Source: Bacteroidota bacterium (GTDB taxonomy: Bacteria > Bacteroidota > Bacteroidia > Sphingobacteriales > Sphingobacteriaceae). From it: 64,000 nucleotides of DNA. The notes beneath the pieces were generated by a model that saw only the letters and a program-made list of their open reading frames with translations, was not told where the DNA came from and made no database searches. Below are positions 16,232 through 24,193 of this stretch, piece by piece (position 1 is the stretch's first letter; every line of letters begins with the position of its first letter). The DNA lies in NCBI GenBank assembly GCA_013285685.1, contig JABDHD010000004.1:1-64000 (forward strand), read 5' to 3'. The position numbers were made by a program, and so were the translations under genes.

Positions 16232-16816
16232 ATGCCAACTCCCGCAATAAAACCATCATACGAATTCGTGTTATACGTAAATGAAAAGAAGTCATCTTAT
16301 AACAAACGCCCATTTTATTCCAATGGGGGTGGACGATATATCTTGCCTTCAAAAAATGATAAGTCATTATTTGCTCCGGACGGAGTTTTACAAATAGCTA
16401 ACGAGCCTGCATTGCCCTCCTATTTAATTGAAATTGAAGACAGAATAAATTCATCTAAAAGAATTTTGGACTATAAAAATAATTGGGATGATAATGGTGG
16501 AATCCCTGTTAATCCGACGATTTTTGAGAGGGCAACAAACTTTTTGAGGGACTACGCGGAAAGCGTTTTTGATGTTTGCAATAAGGCACTAAGAACACCA
16601 GACATAAATGCTGTTGGCGATGGGTCTGTCGATTTGGAATGGAATTTTGAAAACGCATATTTTTTAATTAATTTTAAAAACACCGAGGAAGATATTGCTT
16701 TTTATTATGGTGAATTCAAAGAAGATAATAAGGTAATTTTTGATGCGAATGGTCAAATTAACACAAATTACGTCCAGGGCCAATTTACTACTTACCTCTC
16801 TAATCTATCCAACTGA
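16232..16816 (+). CDS. Accessory cassette gene 2, unknown function (194 aa)
   Basis: A soluble 194-residue protein, no signal peptide. The segment ILDYKNNWDDNGGIPVNP (about 80-97) followed by a helix, and later a GDGSVDLEWNFENAYFLINF strand pattern, form a recognisable but unnamed motif set: NWD-x2-G-[GA] near the middle and an LEW core strand. Many unrelated bacteria carry proteins with this pattern (from memory; no assigned role). It starts one base after gene 1 stops and is AT-rich like its neighbours. The reading frame of gene 3 extends back into its 3' end. Confidence 0.8.
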   Translation: MPTPAIKPSYEFVLYVNEKKSSYNKRPFYSNGGGRYILPSKNDKSLFAPDGVLQIANEPALPSYLIEIEDRINSSKRILDYKNNWDDNGGIPVNPTIFERATNFLRDYAESVFDVCNKALRTPDINAVGDGSVDLEWNFENAYFLINFKNTEEDIAFYYGEFKEDNKVIFDANGQINTNYVQGQFTTYLSNLSN

Positions 16817-16835
16817 AAAAATCACTTTAGATTCA

Positions 16836-17255
16836 GTGTTATACAGGCAAGTGAAATTTAATATGATTTCACAAACGACGTTGCGGCCGTCAGCCAATAA
16901 TTTTAGAGACCCGGAATTATCGTGTGACTGGAATAAATATGCAACCCCAGAGCAGTGTCGAAAATTTATCTCAAAACAATATAAACCAAATACAAAAGAG
17001 TTTAAAAATGAGAGTGAATATTTTATATGTGGTATTTACGTACAAGATAATTTAAATCTCAATCCACAACAGACCTTTCTCCATGATCCGATATTCAGGT
17101 TGATACCCAAAAAAGGGACTCCCAATAATCGTGCTCATTCAATAATCGTTGGAGATAAATCAGAGAAGGACGCCTTGAAAGCGAGAGGCCAATTAGCAGC
17201 GCGAGCAAAATGGATATTGTTTGACGAGCAGGAATTCAAACAGCTAATTGCGTGA
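16836..17255 (+). CDS. Accessory cassette gene 3, unknown function (about 139 aa)
   Basis: A soluble protein with LYRQV near the N-terminus, TLRPSANNFRDPELSCDW, and a C-terminal block NNRAHSIIVGDKSEKDA...ARAKWI. LYR-[RQ]-V, RPS-x2-F-x-DPELS and N-x-AH-x3-VG-x-K are motifs of a widespread unannotated small-protein family (recollection). The start is uncertain: GTG at 16836 keeps the LYR motif, ATG at 16863 would lose it, and ATG at 16740 would overlap gene 2 by 77 bases. It ends the AT-rich cassette; no other gene follows before the inverted-repeat element at 17370. Confidence 0.75.
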   Translation: MLYRQVKFNMISQTTLRPSANNFRDPELSCDWNKYATPEQCRKFISKQYKPNTKEFKNESEYFICGIYVQDNLNLNPQQTFLHDPIFRLIPKKGTPNNRAHSIIVGDKSEKDALKARGQLAARAKWILFDEQEFKQLIA

Positions 17256-17369
17256 AGGATATTTCCAAATCTTTATTAAGTGCAGTTATACATTATAATA
17301 TTTTGATTTTAGCCACAGTCGAGCAATGTTAATACCCAAACTTTTAATTTAATTGTAGGCGGATTTAGT

Positions 17370-17468
17370 GCATTCGTATGTTAGTGCTTTCGGTGTGGGA
17401 ATCGCACCGCCCACCGCTTTAGAAGCACGTGCTCCCTTCGTTTTCAATCGCTAACACGCAATGAATGC
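17370..17468. repeat. Nested inverted-repeat element (about 99 bp)
   Basis: Successive complementary blocks fold into one long arm: GCATTC (17370) with GAATGC (17463), TGTTAG (17379) with CTAACA (17451), GTGCTT (17384) with AAGCAC (17423), and CGGTGTGGG with CCCACCG (2-base bulge) at the tip. It lies between the convergent ends of the cassette and the methyltransferase gene and reaches that gene's stop codon. It could be a bidirectional terminator, a structured RNA or a miniature mobile element. It has no terminal T-runs. Confidence 0.55.
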
Positions 17469-18331
17469 TATTTCTCCTTAACAAAGAAAAATGCCCTTAC
17501 ATCTGGTTTCGAAGCAGCGATAACAGGTTTCAACATAGCTATCCCGGTTGTTAAAAACAAGGCTTTGAGCTTGCCCACATCGCCGTCAGCCCGAATTCTT
17601 TCTTTAACGGTTTTAAAATCAACGGAGTTGAGTTTAAAATCAGCAATGTTATTAAATCCATGCCTGCCCAGCAGCATTTTTAGATTTTTTTGGTTAAAAT
17701 AATTCATGTGCGGGCTATGGAAATAGAACTGCCACAATCTTTCGAGGTAGGATTTGATGCCGAATTTGTTTAACAATACGGCTGTGCGATAAAAAAAGCC
17801 ATCGCTCATAGGCAGGTTAATGATCAGGATGCCTCCAGGCGCAAGGTCTTGCTTTAGCGCCGCTATCAGATCGTCCAGGTCTTTTATATGCTCAAACACA
17901 TCATTAAAAATGATAAAATCGTAACCGGCTTCACTTTTTATTGCCTCGTTAGGATAAAATCCGTAAAAAACATTCAGCCCGTTTTCTTCATGATAAGCTA
18001 CGAATGATTTTTCGGGCTCAACGCCGGTGCAGGTAATGCCTTTTTCCTGGCAAACTTTTAACCACCAGCCATTTCCCGAGCCGATTTCCAGTCCGCTAAG
18101 CTTGCCCGGTTTAACTCTCTGAAGCTCGTCGATGATCGTATAAAAATTTCCAAAACGCAGTGTTTTCAGGCCCACTTCGCGCGGACCTTCATCCAGCTTG
18201 GATTTAAAGGAGAAATCAAACCCGGCATCTGATGTAAACAATCCGCAGGACGGGCATTTATAAACATTAAATTTTAACCTGAACTTCAGTTTGGATGGGT
18301 TACCGCAAACCGGGCATTTTAGCTGATCCAT
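17468..18331 (-). CDS. Class I SAM-dependent methyltransferase with zinc ribbon
   Basis: A 287-residue protein. An N-terminal zinc ribbon has two CPxC knuckles (CPVCGNPSK at about 6-9 and CPSCG at about 25-28). Motif I is GLEIGSGNGWWLKVC, an acidic residue (GVEPEK) marks the end of strand 2, and IIFNDVFEHIKD and GGILIINLP are typical of Methyltransf_23 proteins in polysaccharide clusters. A hydrophobic helix (about 178-205) may contact membrane. It is the last gene of a three-gene minus-strand run with a GT2 glycosyltransferase and DUF2304, so it probably methylates a sugar or lipid-linked glycan. Confidence 0.88.
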   Translation of the reverse strand: MDQLKCPVCGNPSKLKFRLKFNVYKCPSCGLFTSDAGFDFSFKSKLDEGPREVGLKTLRFGNFYTIIDELQRVKPGKLSGLEIGSGNGWWLKVCQEKGITCTGVEPEKSFVAYHEENGLNVFYGFYPNEAIKSEAGYDFIIFNDVFEHIKDLDDLIAALKQDLAPGGILIINLPMSDGFFYRTAVLLNKFGIKSYLERLWQFYFHSPHMNYFNQKNLKMLLGRHGFNNIADFKLNSVDFKTVKERIRADGDVGKLKALFLTTGIAMLKPVIAASKPDVRAFFFVKEK

Positions 18332-18358
18332 TTAAATCCTTCTTCTCCTGAATTAAAA

Positions 18359-18718
18359 TTATGCTTTCTTTCGTTCCTGTTCTTCCCTTTTCATTTTCTC
18401 CTTCATCAAAGCGATTTCCTGCGTAAGCCGGGTAATACTGTGATGTGATTTTGAGCTGACCACCGACAAGTGCAGCAGGTAAATAAGAATAATGAATATA
18501 AACGCCGTGAACACCAGGTTAGGCGGGTCGAAAACGCCGAATAATTTCGACATAACTTCAAGGCCTTTGGTCCAAAAAGAAAAAACGATCAGGAATAGTG
18601 TACAAACACACCAAACGATAGCATATTCCTCTCTCAGTTTTCCTTTAGTAATAAGCCTGGCGATGTAGGCAATCAAGATAAAATTGATTGCGATAGTGAT
18701 GATCTGTATGCGGGTCAT
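18359..18718 (-). CDS. DUF2304 small membrane protein
   Basis: A 119-residue protein with three transmembrane helices (about 4-24, 36-54 and 67-88) and a charged C-terminal coiled-coil tail (LTQEIALMKEKMKREEQERK). The KGKLREEYAIVW segment after helix 1 is the DUF2304 signature. Its ATG overlaps the TGA of the glycosyltransferase gene as ATGA (18715-18718), so the two are translationally coupled. DUF2304 proteins regularly accompany dolichol-phosphate-mannose-synthase-like GT2 enzymes and may anchor or assist them at the membrane. Confidence 0.88.
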   Translation of the reverse strand: MTRIQIITIAINFILIAYIARLITKGKLREEYAIVWCVCTLFLIVFSFWTKGLEVMSKLFGVFDPPNLVFTAFIFIILIYLLHLSVVSSKSHHSITRLTQEIALMKEKMKREEQERKKA

Positions 18719-19431
18719 AGCCAACTGGATTTACGGGCATATATAAATAACATGCTCATGGTTACTTTGATGCAATAATATATCGACGCAAAATTGCCGA
18801 TGGACGATTGGCCGGCCAGGCGTTCGCTCATTAAAACCGGTACTTCCGCAATCGACAGGCCGCCATTTGAAAACAGCACAAGCGAAGCCGGTTCCGGGTA
18901 TTCGTCAGGGTATTTAGCTGCTGCGATGGTGATGGCGCTTTTGTCAAACAACCGGAAGCCGGATGTGCTGTCGTAAATGCTTTTACCGGTTAATATTTTA
19001 TTGAGCCAATGAAAATAGCGGATACCCATCCTTCGGGCAAAAGACGATTTAAACCCGCCTTCAGCCAAAAAGCGCGAACCTATGGTGATGTTCGTTTTGG
19101 TCTCTTCGTAAAAATCGATCAGTTTTATAAGCTCGCGCGGAGGGTGTTGCCCGTCACCGTCTACCTGTACGGCAAGGTCGAAGCCATTTTCCTTAGCATA
19201 TAAAAACCCGGTTTGCACCGCGCCGCCAATACCCAGGTTAACCAAAAGATCCAGAACGACAATCGGGTACAGGTCAGCAATCCATTTGGTGTCATCTTTG
19301 GAGCAATCGTTTACCACCGCGATATCCATTTGATAGTGGGCCGGCAATTTAAGCTGCAGTAATTGCTCCAGGATAAGCGGAAGAGTATTTCCCTCGTTGT
19401 AGCAGGGTATGATGACAAGCAATTTAGTCAT
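18715..19431 (-). CDS. GT2 glycosyltransferase, dolichol-phosphate-mannose-synthase-like
   Basis: A 238-residue GT-A-fold enzyme: VIIPCYNEGNTLP at the N-terminus, nucleotide-binding VVNDCSKDDT, metal-binding DGDGQHPP (the DxD motif), IGSRF, and STSGFRLF. This pattern is that of DPM1/DPG synthase-type enzymes that load a sugar onto polyprenyl phosphate at the inner leaflet. It has no C-terminal membrane segments, so the coupled DUF2304 protein may provide the membrane anchor. First gene of the operon with DUF2304 and the methyltransferase. Confidence 0.92.
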   Translation of the reverse strand: MTKLLVIIPCYNEGNTLPLILEQLLQLKLPAHYQMDIAVVNDCSKDDTKWIADLYPIVVLDLLVNLGIGGAVQTGFLYAKENGFDLAVQVDGDGQHPPRELIKLIDFYEETKTNITIGSRFLAEGGFKSSFARRMGIRYFHWLNKILTGKSIYDSTSGFRLFDKSAITIAAAKYPDEYPEPASLVLFSNGGLSIAEVPVLMSERLAGQSSIGNFASIYYCIKVTMSMLFIYARKSSWL

Positions 19432-19478
19432 TAATTTTTAGCCCGGTTTTTTGGTATTTAAGGTGCTAATATATTGCA

Positions 19479-19510
19479 TAATTCGATTTTTGTGACAGAA
19501 AATCGAATTA
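19479..19510. promoter_or_regulatory. 12-bp perfect palindrome upstream of the GT2 operon
   Basis: TAATTCGATTTT and AAAATCGAATTA are exact reverse complements around TGTGACAG. It lies 48 bp before the GT2 start on the minus strand. No gene upstream is transcribed into it, so a terminator is unlikely and an operator or leader RNA hairpin is more plausible. The rest of 19432-19640 shows nothing else I can interpret. Confidence 0.45.
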
Positions 19511-19645
19511 AAGTTTGACGATCAATCTTCTATTAACCTTCGCCGAAACGAGGCAAAATATAGTTTTGATCTTACCCGGAGCGATTTAAACCCGGCGTCT
19601 TTGTTCACTATTATCATCTTTGGTTTCGTGCAATATTTTATTTTT

Positions 19646-19679
19646 TTTGCCACAGTTAAGCGGTTTTAGCATATATTTG
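19646..19679 (+). promoter_or_regulatory. Strong Bacteroidota-type promoter of the small zinc-ribbon gene
   Basis: TTTG at 19646-19649, a 22-base spacer, and TATATTTG at 19672-19679 (exact TAnnTTTG). Transcription should start near 19685, about 63 bases before the ATG at 19749. The spacer is slightly longer than the usual 19-21. Confidence 0.6.
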
Positions 19680-19748
19680 GCTAACACCAATTGTAAATCA
19701 TTGTGCAGAAGTAATTCATGATCGTTTTACTTTAAACCCAATGATGCC

Positions 19749-19943
19749 ATGGTAACCCATAAGTCACAGCAAAGTTCTACCCCAACGCTTTCGTGCCCAT
19801 GCGGTAAAGCAAGCAGCGCGGATCTTGAGCGCATTCCGCGTGGGGTTTTGATAAAAATATTTCTTTTTTGGCTTCCCTTAAAGCGATATAAATGCATGAA
19901 ATGCCGGAGGAGAAAATTAGTATTCAAGCGCTTGCATGCTTAG
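19749..19943 (+). CDS. Small zinc-ribbon protein (64 aa)
   Basis: A 64-residue basic protein with a CPCG knuckle (about residues 16-19) and a second knuckle CMKC (about 49-52), flanking IPRGVLIKIFLFWLPLKRYK. Similar tiny proteins with R-I/V-PRG...LPLKRY-x-C-x2-C occur in sphingobacteria (recollection). The hydrophobic middle may sit on the membrane. Four cysteines could bind one zinc. Its own promoter matches the consensus and the gap around it is otherwise empty, which supports a real gene. Function unknown. Confidence 0.6.
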   Translation: MVTHKSQQSSTPTLSCPCGKASSADLERIPRGVLIKIFLFWLPLKRYKCMKCRRRKLVFKRLHA

Positions 19944-20095
19944 CTTTCCGTGTAATGCAAGCCAGGTTGTTTACAACCAGTGGACAGTTGCAGCGCATGC
20001 CATATTAACCAGGTTGAAAATATACTTTAAAACCATACTTTTATTCACATAAAAGTACTCCCTGTATCTCAGCAGACAATCACTTATTTTAATTT

Positions 20096-21760
20096 ATGGA
20101 CAGAAGGCATTTTGTGAAGTTATCTGGCACAGCCGGCGCCGCAATGTTGTTCAGCAGGGTTACTTATGCTGCCGGCAGCCAGCTTTTTATTAATAACCCT
20201 GACGAAGTTTGGGCAGAAACGGATTCGGGCTGGATGCGATTAAAAAAATCGCATCACAACGTTTTTTCGCTAAACGGAGTGGAAGTAACCCTTATCCAGT
20301 CAAATGGCTCAACAGGGGTTATTGGCCGTTCGCCGAACGCCAAATTGAGAAGTATTAAATTAAGATGGGCCTACCAGGTAAAACCGACCGCCAAATCTTT
20401 GGGGGATAGCTGGGAACGTATCTACGGGGACGCCGGCTGGGCAAGCCCCTTGGCAGGCGCCAAAAACCCCTGGTATGTCCTTTTAAATGATGACCGGCAC
20501 ACCGCTTGCTTCGGCGTAAAAACGGGGTGCAATGCCATTTGCTGGTGGGCGCTTAAACCCGATGCCCTTGAATTGATGCTTGACACTTGTTCTGGCGGCG
20601 TTGGGGTGGAGTTAGGGGATAGGCCGTTACATGCGGCCGATATCGTGACAACTGAAAGTTATAAAGAAGAAAATCCGTTTGCCACGGCCCGCCGGTTTTG
20701 CAAACTGATGTGCGAAAAACCGATCTTGCCCAAACAACCGGTTTATGGCATTAATGATTGGTATTATGCGTACGGAAACAATTCTGCCGGACTGATCAAA
20801 AAGCTGACAGCCATGATGGCCGAATTGGTGACGGATACTGCCAACCGGCCGTTTTCAGTGATCGACGCCGGTTGGGCGCAGTATTCGCCGTATTTGCCGG
20901 GTGACGGCGGCTGGGCCGACGATTTTTCAAAACCGAACGACAAGTTTAAGGACATGCACCGGATGGCCGATGATATTAAGGCGCTGGGCATGCGGCCTGG
21001 CTTGTGGACGCGCGCGCTCTGCGCCAGGTACAACGACAATGCAAAGCTGTTGCTGCCCAAAATAAAAGGACGGGATGATCCTAAAAATCCGGTGCTCGAT
21101 CCCACCATCCCCGAAAATATCGAAAGGGTAAAGCACAATATTTCTTTATACAAGCAATGGGGATACGATTTGGTAAAGCACGACTACAGCACCTATGATA
21201 TTACCGGCAGGTGGGGTTTTCAGATGACGGACAGCATTACCGAGCCAGGCTGGAGCTTTAACGATAAAAGTAAAACGACTGCCGAGATCATCAAACATCT
21301 TTACGGCGCCATCCGCGTGGCAGCAGGCGATATGTATCTCATCGGCTGTAACACGATAAGCCACCTTTCAGCCGGCGTTTTTGAAATGAACCGGGTAGGC
21401 GATGATACCAGCGGAAAAGACTGGGCACGCACCCGCAAAATGGGTGTAAACGCCATGGGATTCAGGATGCCCCAGCATAATACATTTTATGCGGTCGACG
21501 GCGACTGTGTTGGCCTGACCACAGCTGTGCCCTGGGAAAAGAATAAGCAATGGATGCAGCTACTGGCCGAAAGCAGTGCACCGCTGTTTATATCCGCCCA
21601 GCCGGAGGCGCTGGGCGCCGACCAAAAAGCATTTATCAAACAGTGCTTCGCCCAGGCTGCAAAAGTTCAGCCTATCGGCGAACCGCTGGACTGGATGGAG
21701 AACCCGTTGCCGGCGCGTTGGCGGTTGAACGGTAAAGAGGTTGATTTTAATTGGGATTGA
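20096..21760 (+). CDS. Clan-D glycoside hydrolase, alpha-galactosidase-like (GH27/GH36-like)
   Basis: A 554-residue protein. DRRHFVKLSG at the N-terminus with a following hydrophobic stretch resembles a Tat-like signal used by many Bacteroidota GHs. The catalytic barrel shows NDWYYAYG, VIDAGWAQY, ALGMRPGLWTRAL, and the nucleophile region GYDLVKHDYST (Asp as candidate nucleophile), all typical of melibiase-type clan-D enzymes. GVFEMNRVGDDTSG probably holds the acid/base. It likely removes alpha-linked galactose or a related sugar from glycans in the periplasm. The next gene starts 26 bp downstream and may be co-transcribed. Confidence 0.85.
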   Translation: MDRRHFVKLSGTAGAAMLFSRVTYAAGSQLFINNPDEVWAETDSGWMRLKKSHHNVFSLNGVEVTLIQSNGSTGVIGRSPNAKLRSIKLRWAYQVKPTAKSLGDSWERIYGDAGWASPLAGAKNPWYVLLNDDRHTACFGVKTGCNAICWWALKPDALELMLDTCSGGVGVELGDRPLHAADIVTTESYKEENPFATARRFCKLMCEKPILPKQPVYGINDWYYAYGNNSAGLIKKLTAMMAELVTDTANRPFSVIDAGWAQYSPYLPGDGGWADDFSKPNDKFKDMHRMADDIKALGMRPGLWTRALCARYNDNAKLLLPKIKGRDDPKNPVLDPTIPENIERVKHNISLYKQWGYDLVKHDYSTYDITGRWGFQMTDSITEPGWSFNDKSKTTAEIIKHLYGAIRVAAGDMYLIGCNTISHLSAGVFEMNRVGDDTSGKDWARTRKMGVNAMGFRMPQHNTFYAVDGDCVGLTTAVPWEKNKQWMQLLAESSAPLFISAQPEALGADQKAFIKQCFAQAAKVQPIGEPLDWMENPLPARWRLNGKEVDFNWD

Positions 21761-21785
21761 TACAAATCAATAATCAGATGAGATC

Positions 21786-22304
21786 ATGAAAAAATTTACT
21801 TTCTATTCGGTGCCTTCCGTTTGTGCTTGTATCGCGGTGATGTTATTAGCCCGCTGTACAAACAACAGTACCCGGCTGAGCGCGGCCGAAAGTTCGGCCG
21901 TAAAGGACAGCGTTACGCAAATGCTTGCGCACATCAGCACCGATGTGTCTACACGCGGCCCTGCTGCCTGGATAAATTATTTTGAAAACAACGCCGGCTT
22001 TTTCATGGGCTCGGATGGGGCGCTGGCATTCAGGGATTATCCCTCCGCAAAGTCGTTTACGCTTGGCACAGTCGTCAAAAACTTTAAAAAGATCAGCCTT
22101 AGCTGGAAAAACTTAAGGGTCGATCCGCTAACTGCAACTTATGCAAGCCTGGGCGCTGATTTTCATGAAGACGTCAGCATGGCCAATGGGCAAAGGCTAA
22201 GCATCGACGGCTATTTTACTGCAACGGCACATTTTGATGGCAGCCGGTGGAAGCTCAGAAATATGAATTGGGCAATCAAGGCGCCTCAAAAAACCGCGAA
22301 TTAA
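21786..22304 (+). CDS. NTF2-like (DUF4440/SnoaL) lipoprotein
   Basis: A 172-residue protein with a signal sequence ending in LLARC, so probably a lipoprotein acylated at that Cys (about residue 23). The mature part, with WINYFENNAGFFMGSDG, DPLTATYASLGADFHED and GYFTATAHFDGSRWKLRNMN, follows the NTF2/SnoaL pattern in which the final WKLRNMNW strand is characteristic. Lies 26 bp after the glycoside hydrolase in the same direction, probably one transcript. Function unknown; a ligand-binding role is typical. Confidence 0.75.
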   Translation: MKKFTFYSVPSVCACIAVMLLARCTNNSTRLSAAESSAVKDSVTQMLAHISTDVSTRGPAAWINYFENNAGFFMGSDGALAFRDYPSAKSFTLGTVVKNFKKISLSWKNLRVDPLTATYASLGADFHEDVSMANGQRLSIDGYFTATAHFDGSRWKLRNMNWAIKAPQKTAN

Positions 22305-22317
22305 GCAGTTAATGAAT

Positions 22318-22662
22318 TTATTGCCTGTTTATCCGGTCCGGATCGGTAACCTCTATTTCCGGCCGGCCTTTATACATTTCAAACACACCGGTGACGCAAA
22401 GGGGTTTGCCCTTTAGCTGTTCCCAGGGTAAGGTGATCTTATTCCCTTTTATCGCAATGGTGTACTTCTGATTGGGATAAGCACCGCCCATATTTAAAAG
22501 GGTGAGCGTATCGCTAAATATCCTCAGAGAGGAAATGGTATCGCACAGGGTTCCTGTTTTACCAAGGTTCTTCTTAAAATCCTCTGCCGAAAAATGTTGC
22601 TGCGCGGTTGCGGCAGCCGTAAACGTCATGAGGATGAGGGCCGTGATCAGTATCTTTTTCAT
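22318..22662 (-). CDS. Secreted OB-fold protein
   Basis: A 114-residue protein with a cleavable signal peptide (1-20, ending TAAATAQQ). The mature domain shows the strand pattern of a small OB-fold: CDTISSLRIF, TLLNMGGAYPNQKYTIAI, GKPLCVTGVFEMYKGRPEI then a short tail. VTG...KGRPEI is the usual end of bacterial periplasmic OB domains linked to nucleic-acid or carbohydrate handling. It ends convergently with the preceding lipoprotein gene (13-bp gap). Specific role unknown. Confidence 0.7.
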   Translation of the reverse strand: MKKILITALILMTFTAAATAQQHFSAEDFKKNLGKTGTLCDTISSLRIFSDTLTLLNMGGAYPNQKYTIAIKGNKITLPWEQLKGKPLCVTGVFEMYKGRPEIEVTDPDRINRQ

Positions 22663-22819
22663 ACGCTAAATTTAACGATGATAACGGCGGTTTGCCGACT
22701 TCCATAAAAAAATTACAAACCGGCCGGCAGGATGTTTTAGCAGGGGCCTGAATTTTATATGAATTGATGCTTAGCCCCTGAGTTAAAGTACAACGCGACT
22801 TAAGACTTTTGACTTAACA

Positions 22820-23614
22820 TCAAATGGTTTTGATCTTAGTTCGATAGAGCGCTATGGCACGGACGATCGAGGCGGCGATCTCATCCTGTCCTTTTTTTGA
22901 ATTCAGGTAGGCTTCTTCGCCTGGATTGTTGATATAACCGGTCTCGACTAAAACAGCGGGCATTGCGCTATGGGCCAAAACCAGGACGCCCTGCTCCTTC
23001 ACGCCGCGGCTGCGCCGGCCATCGTTATTCACAAATTCCTTATTCAGCAGCTCCCCGAAAAGGATGCTTTGTTTGCGGTATTTTTGCATAACGGTATTTA
23101 AAACGATGAGCGCCGTCGGGTCGGTTTCGCTGTAACCGTCGTAGTTTTTTTGATAGTCCTTTTCAATATAAATAGATGCGTTTTCGCGAAGGGCTTCCAT
23201 TTGCTCCTGCTTTCGGTGAAAGCCATAAACCAACAGCATTACACCTTTATTACTCGCACCGGTCCCGTCAGGCGACGAGTTGCAGTGAATGGAAACAAAG
23301 AGATTTGCATGATTTTCGTTAGCAATTTCCGAGCGGCGTTTCAGTTCTATAAAACGGTCTGTTGAGCGGGTCATAATCACATTAATCCCCGGCATCTCAT
23401 CCTTTAGCAACAATTCCACCTTTTTGGCAATGGCCAGGGCAACATTTTTTTCAGATGAATAAGCGCCATGTGCACCCGGGTCTTTACCCCCGTGCCCTGC
23501 ATCGATGACAACGGTTCTGAATTTAAAGCCGACATTATCTTCCTGGCCAAAGGCCGCGGCGCCTATAAGTACAAAAAATAGCAGGAGGTTAAAAGTGGTA
23601 AAGCGCTTTATCAT
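22820..23614 (-). CDS. N-acetylmuramoyl-L-alanine amidase (Amidase_3)
   Basis: A 264-residue secreted amidase: signal peptide (1-23, ending GAAAFGQ), then one catalytic domain. Zinc ligands are visible in VIDAGHGGKDPGAHG (His), SSEKNVALA (Glu) and LFVSIHCNSSP (His). The catalytic glutamate lies in VLVETGYINNPGEE. It cleaves the amide bond between MurNAc and the stem peptide in the periplasm, for cell separation or turnover. There is no extra AMIN or LysM domain, so it is a minimal AmiC/CwlM-type enzyme. The Fur-family gene lies 31 bp upstream in the same direction. Confidence 0.93.
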   Translation of the reverse strand: MIKRFTTFNLLLFFVLIGAAAFGQEDNVGFKFRTVVIDAGHGGKDPGAHGAYSSEKNVALAIAKKVELLLKDEMPGINVIMTRSTDRFIELKRRSEIANENHANLFVSIHCNSSPDGTGASNKGVMLLVYGFHRKQEQMEALRENASIYIEKDYQKNYDGYSETDPTALIVLNTVMQKYRKQSILFGELLNKEFVNNDGRRSRGVKEQGVLVLAHSAMPAVLVETGYINNPGEEAYLNSKKGQDEIAASIVRAIALYRTKIKTI

Positions 23615-23645
23615 TAAGTGATAAGGGTCAATTAATCAAATTGTT

Positions 23646-24092
23646 TTACCGGGCCTTAGCGACCACTTTATTGCATTTTGGACATAAACCTGTTGCATAC
23701 AAGGTGAACCCGTCAGGTTTGAAACCCTTTGGCAGGTGGAGGTCCGGGATCTCCAGTTCGTCAAGGCAGTATACATTGTTGCAGCTGGTGCAGTTAAAGT
23801 GCAGGTGTTCGTCGTGGTGATGGTTTTCTTCACAATTTGACGAGCACATGGCGTAGTTAGCCGTGCCGTTTAAGTCGAAAACTTTATGAATGATGCCTTT
23901 TTCTTCAAAGGCATTCAAGATGCGGTACAAAGTAACGCGGTCAATATCGGCCATTACCCCCTCCAGGTCGGGCTGTGAGGTGGCCACATTTTTTGCAGAC
24001 AGCATCGACAGTACTTTTAATCGCGGAGCGGTTTTTTTTAAGTGATGCTTATCGAGCAGTGCTTCAAACTTATGTGCTGTATGTTGTGTCAT
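23646..24092 (-). CDS. Fur-family metal-responsive repressor
   Basis: A 148-residue protein with an N-terminal winged helix (DRVTLYRILNAFEEKGIIHK, about 50-70) and a C-terminal metal-binding domain. The structural zinc site has two CxxC pairs, CTSC (about 101-104) and CPKC (about 138-141). ENHHHDEHLHF is the usual His-rich regulatory site. Could be Fur, Zur or PerR-like; sequence alone does not settle the metal. The nearby MerC-like gene with a Fur-type palindrome in its promoter is a plausible target. Confidence 0.9.
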   Translation of the reverse strand: MTQHTAHKFEALLDKHHLKKTAPRLKVLSMLSAKNVATSQPDLEGVMADIDRVTLYRILNAFEEKGIIHKVFDLNGTANYAMCSSNCEENHHHDEHLHFNCTSCNNVYCLDELEIPDLHLPKGFKPDGFTLYATGLCPKCNKVVAKAR

Positions 24093-24193
24093 TGAAGCTG
24101 AGCTAATTTAATACAAAGGTATAAACAATAACGCGAAATTTACTTGATTTATTTGAGCCGGGAGATTAGGATTATCTAATGTGGGCAGCGGGC

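Noticed and set aside
17370-17468. Integron attC-like site beside the cassette
   Set aside because: The GTTAG and CTAAC blocks are in the opposite order to attC core sites on both strands, and no integron integrase is present.
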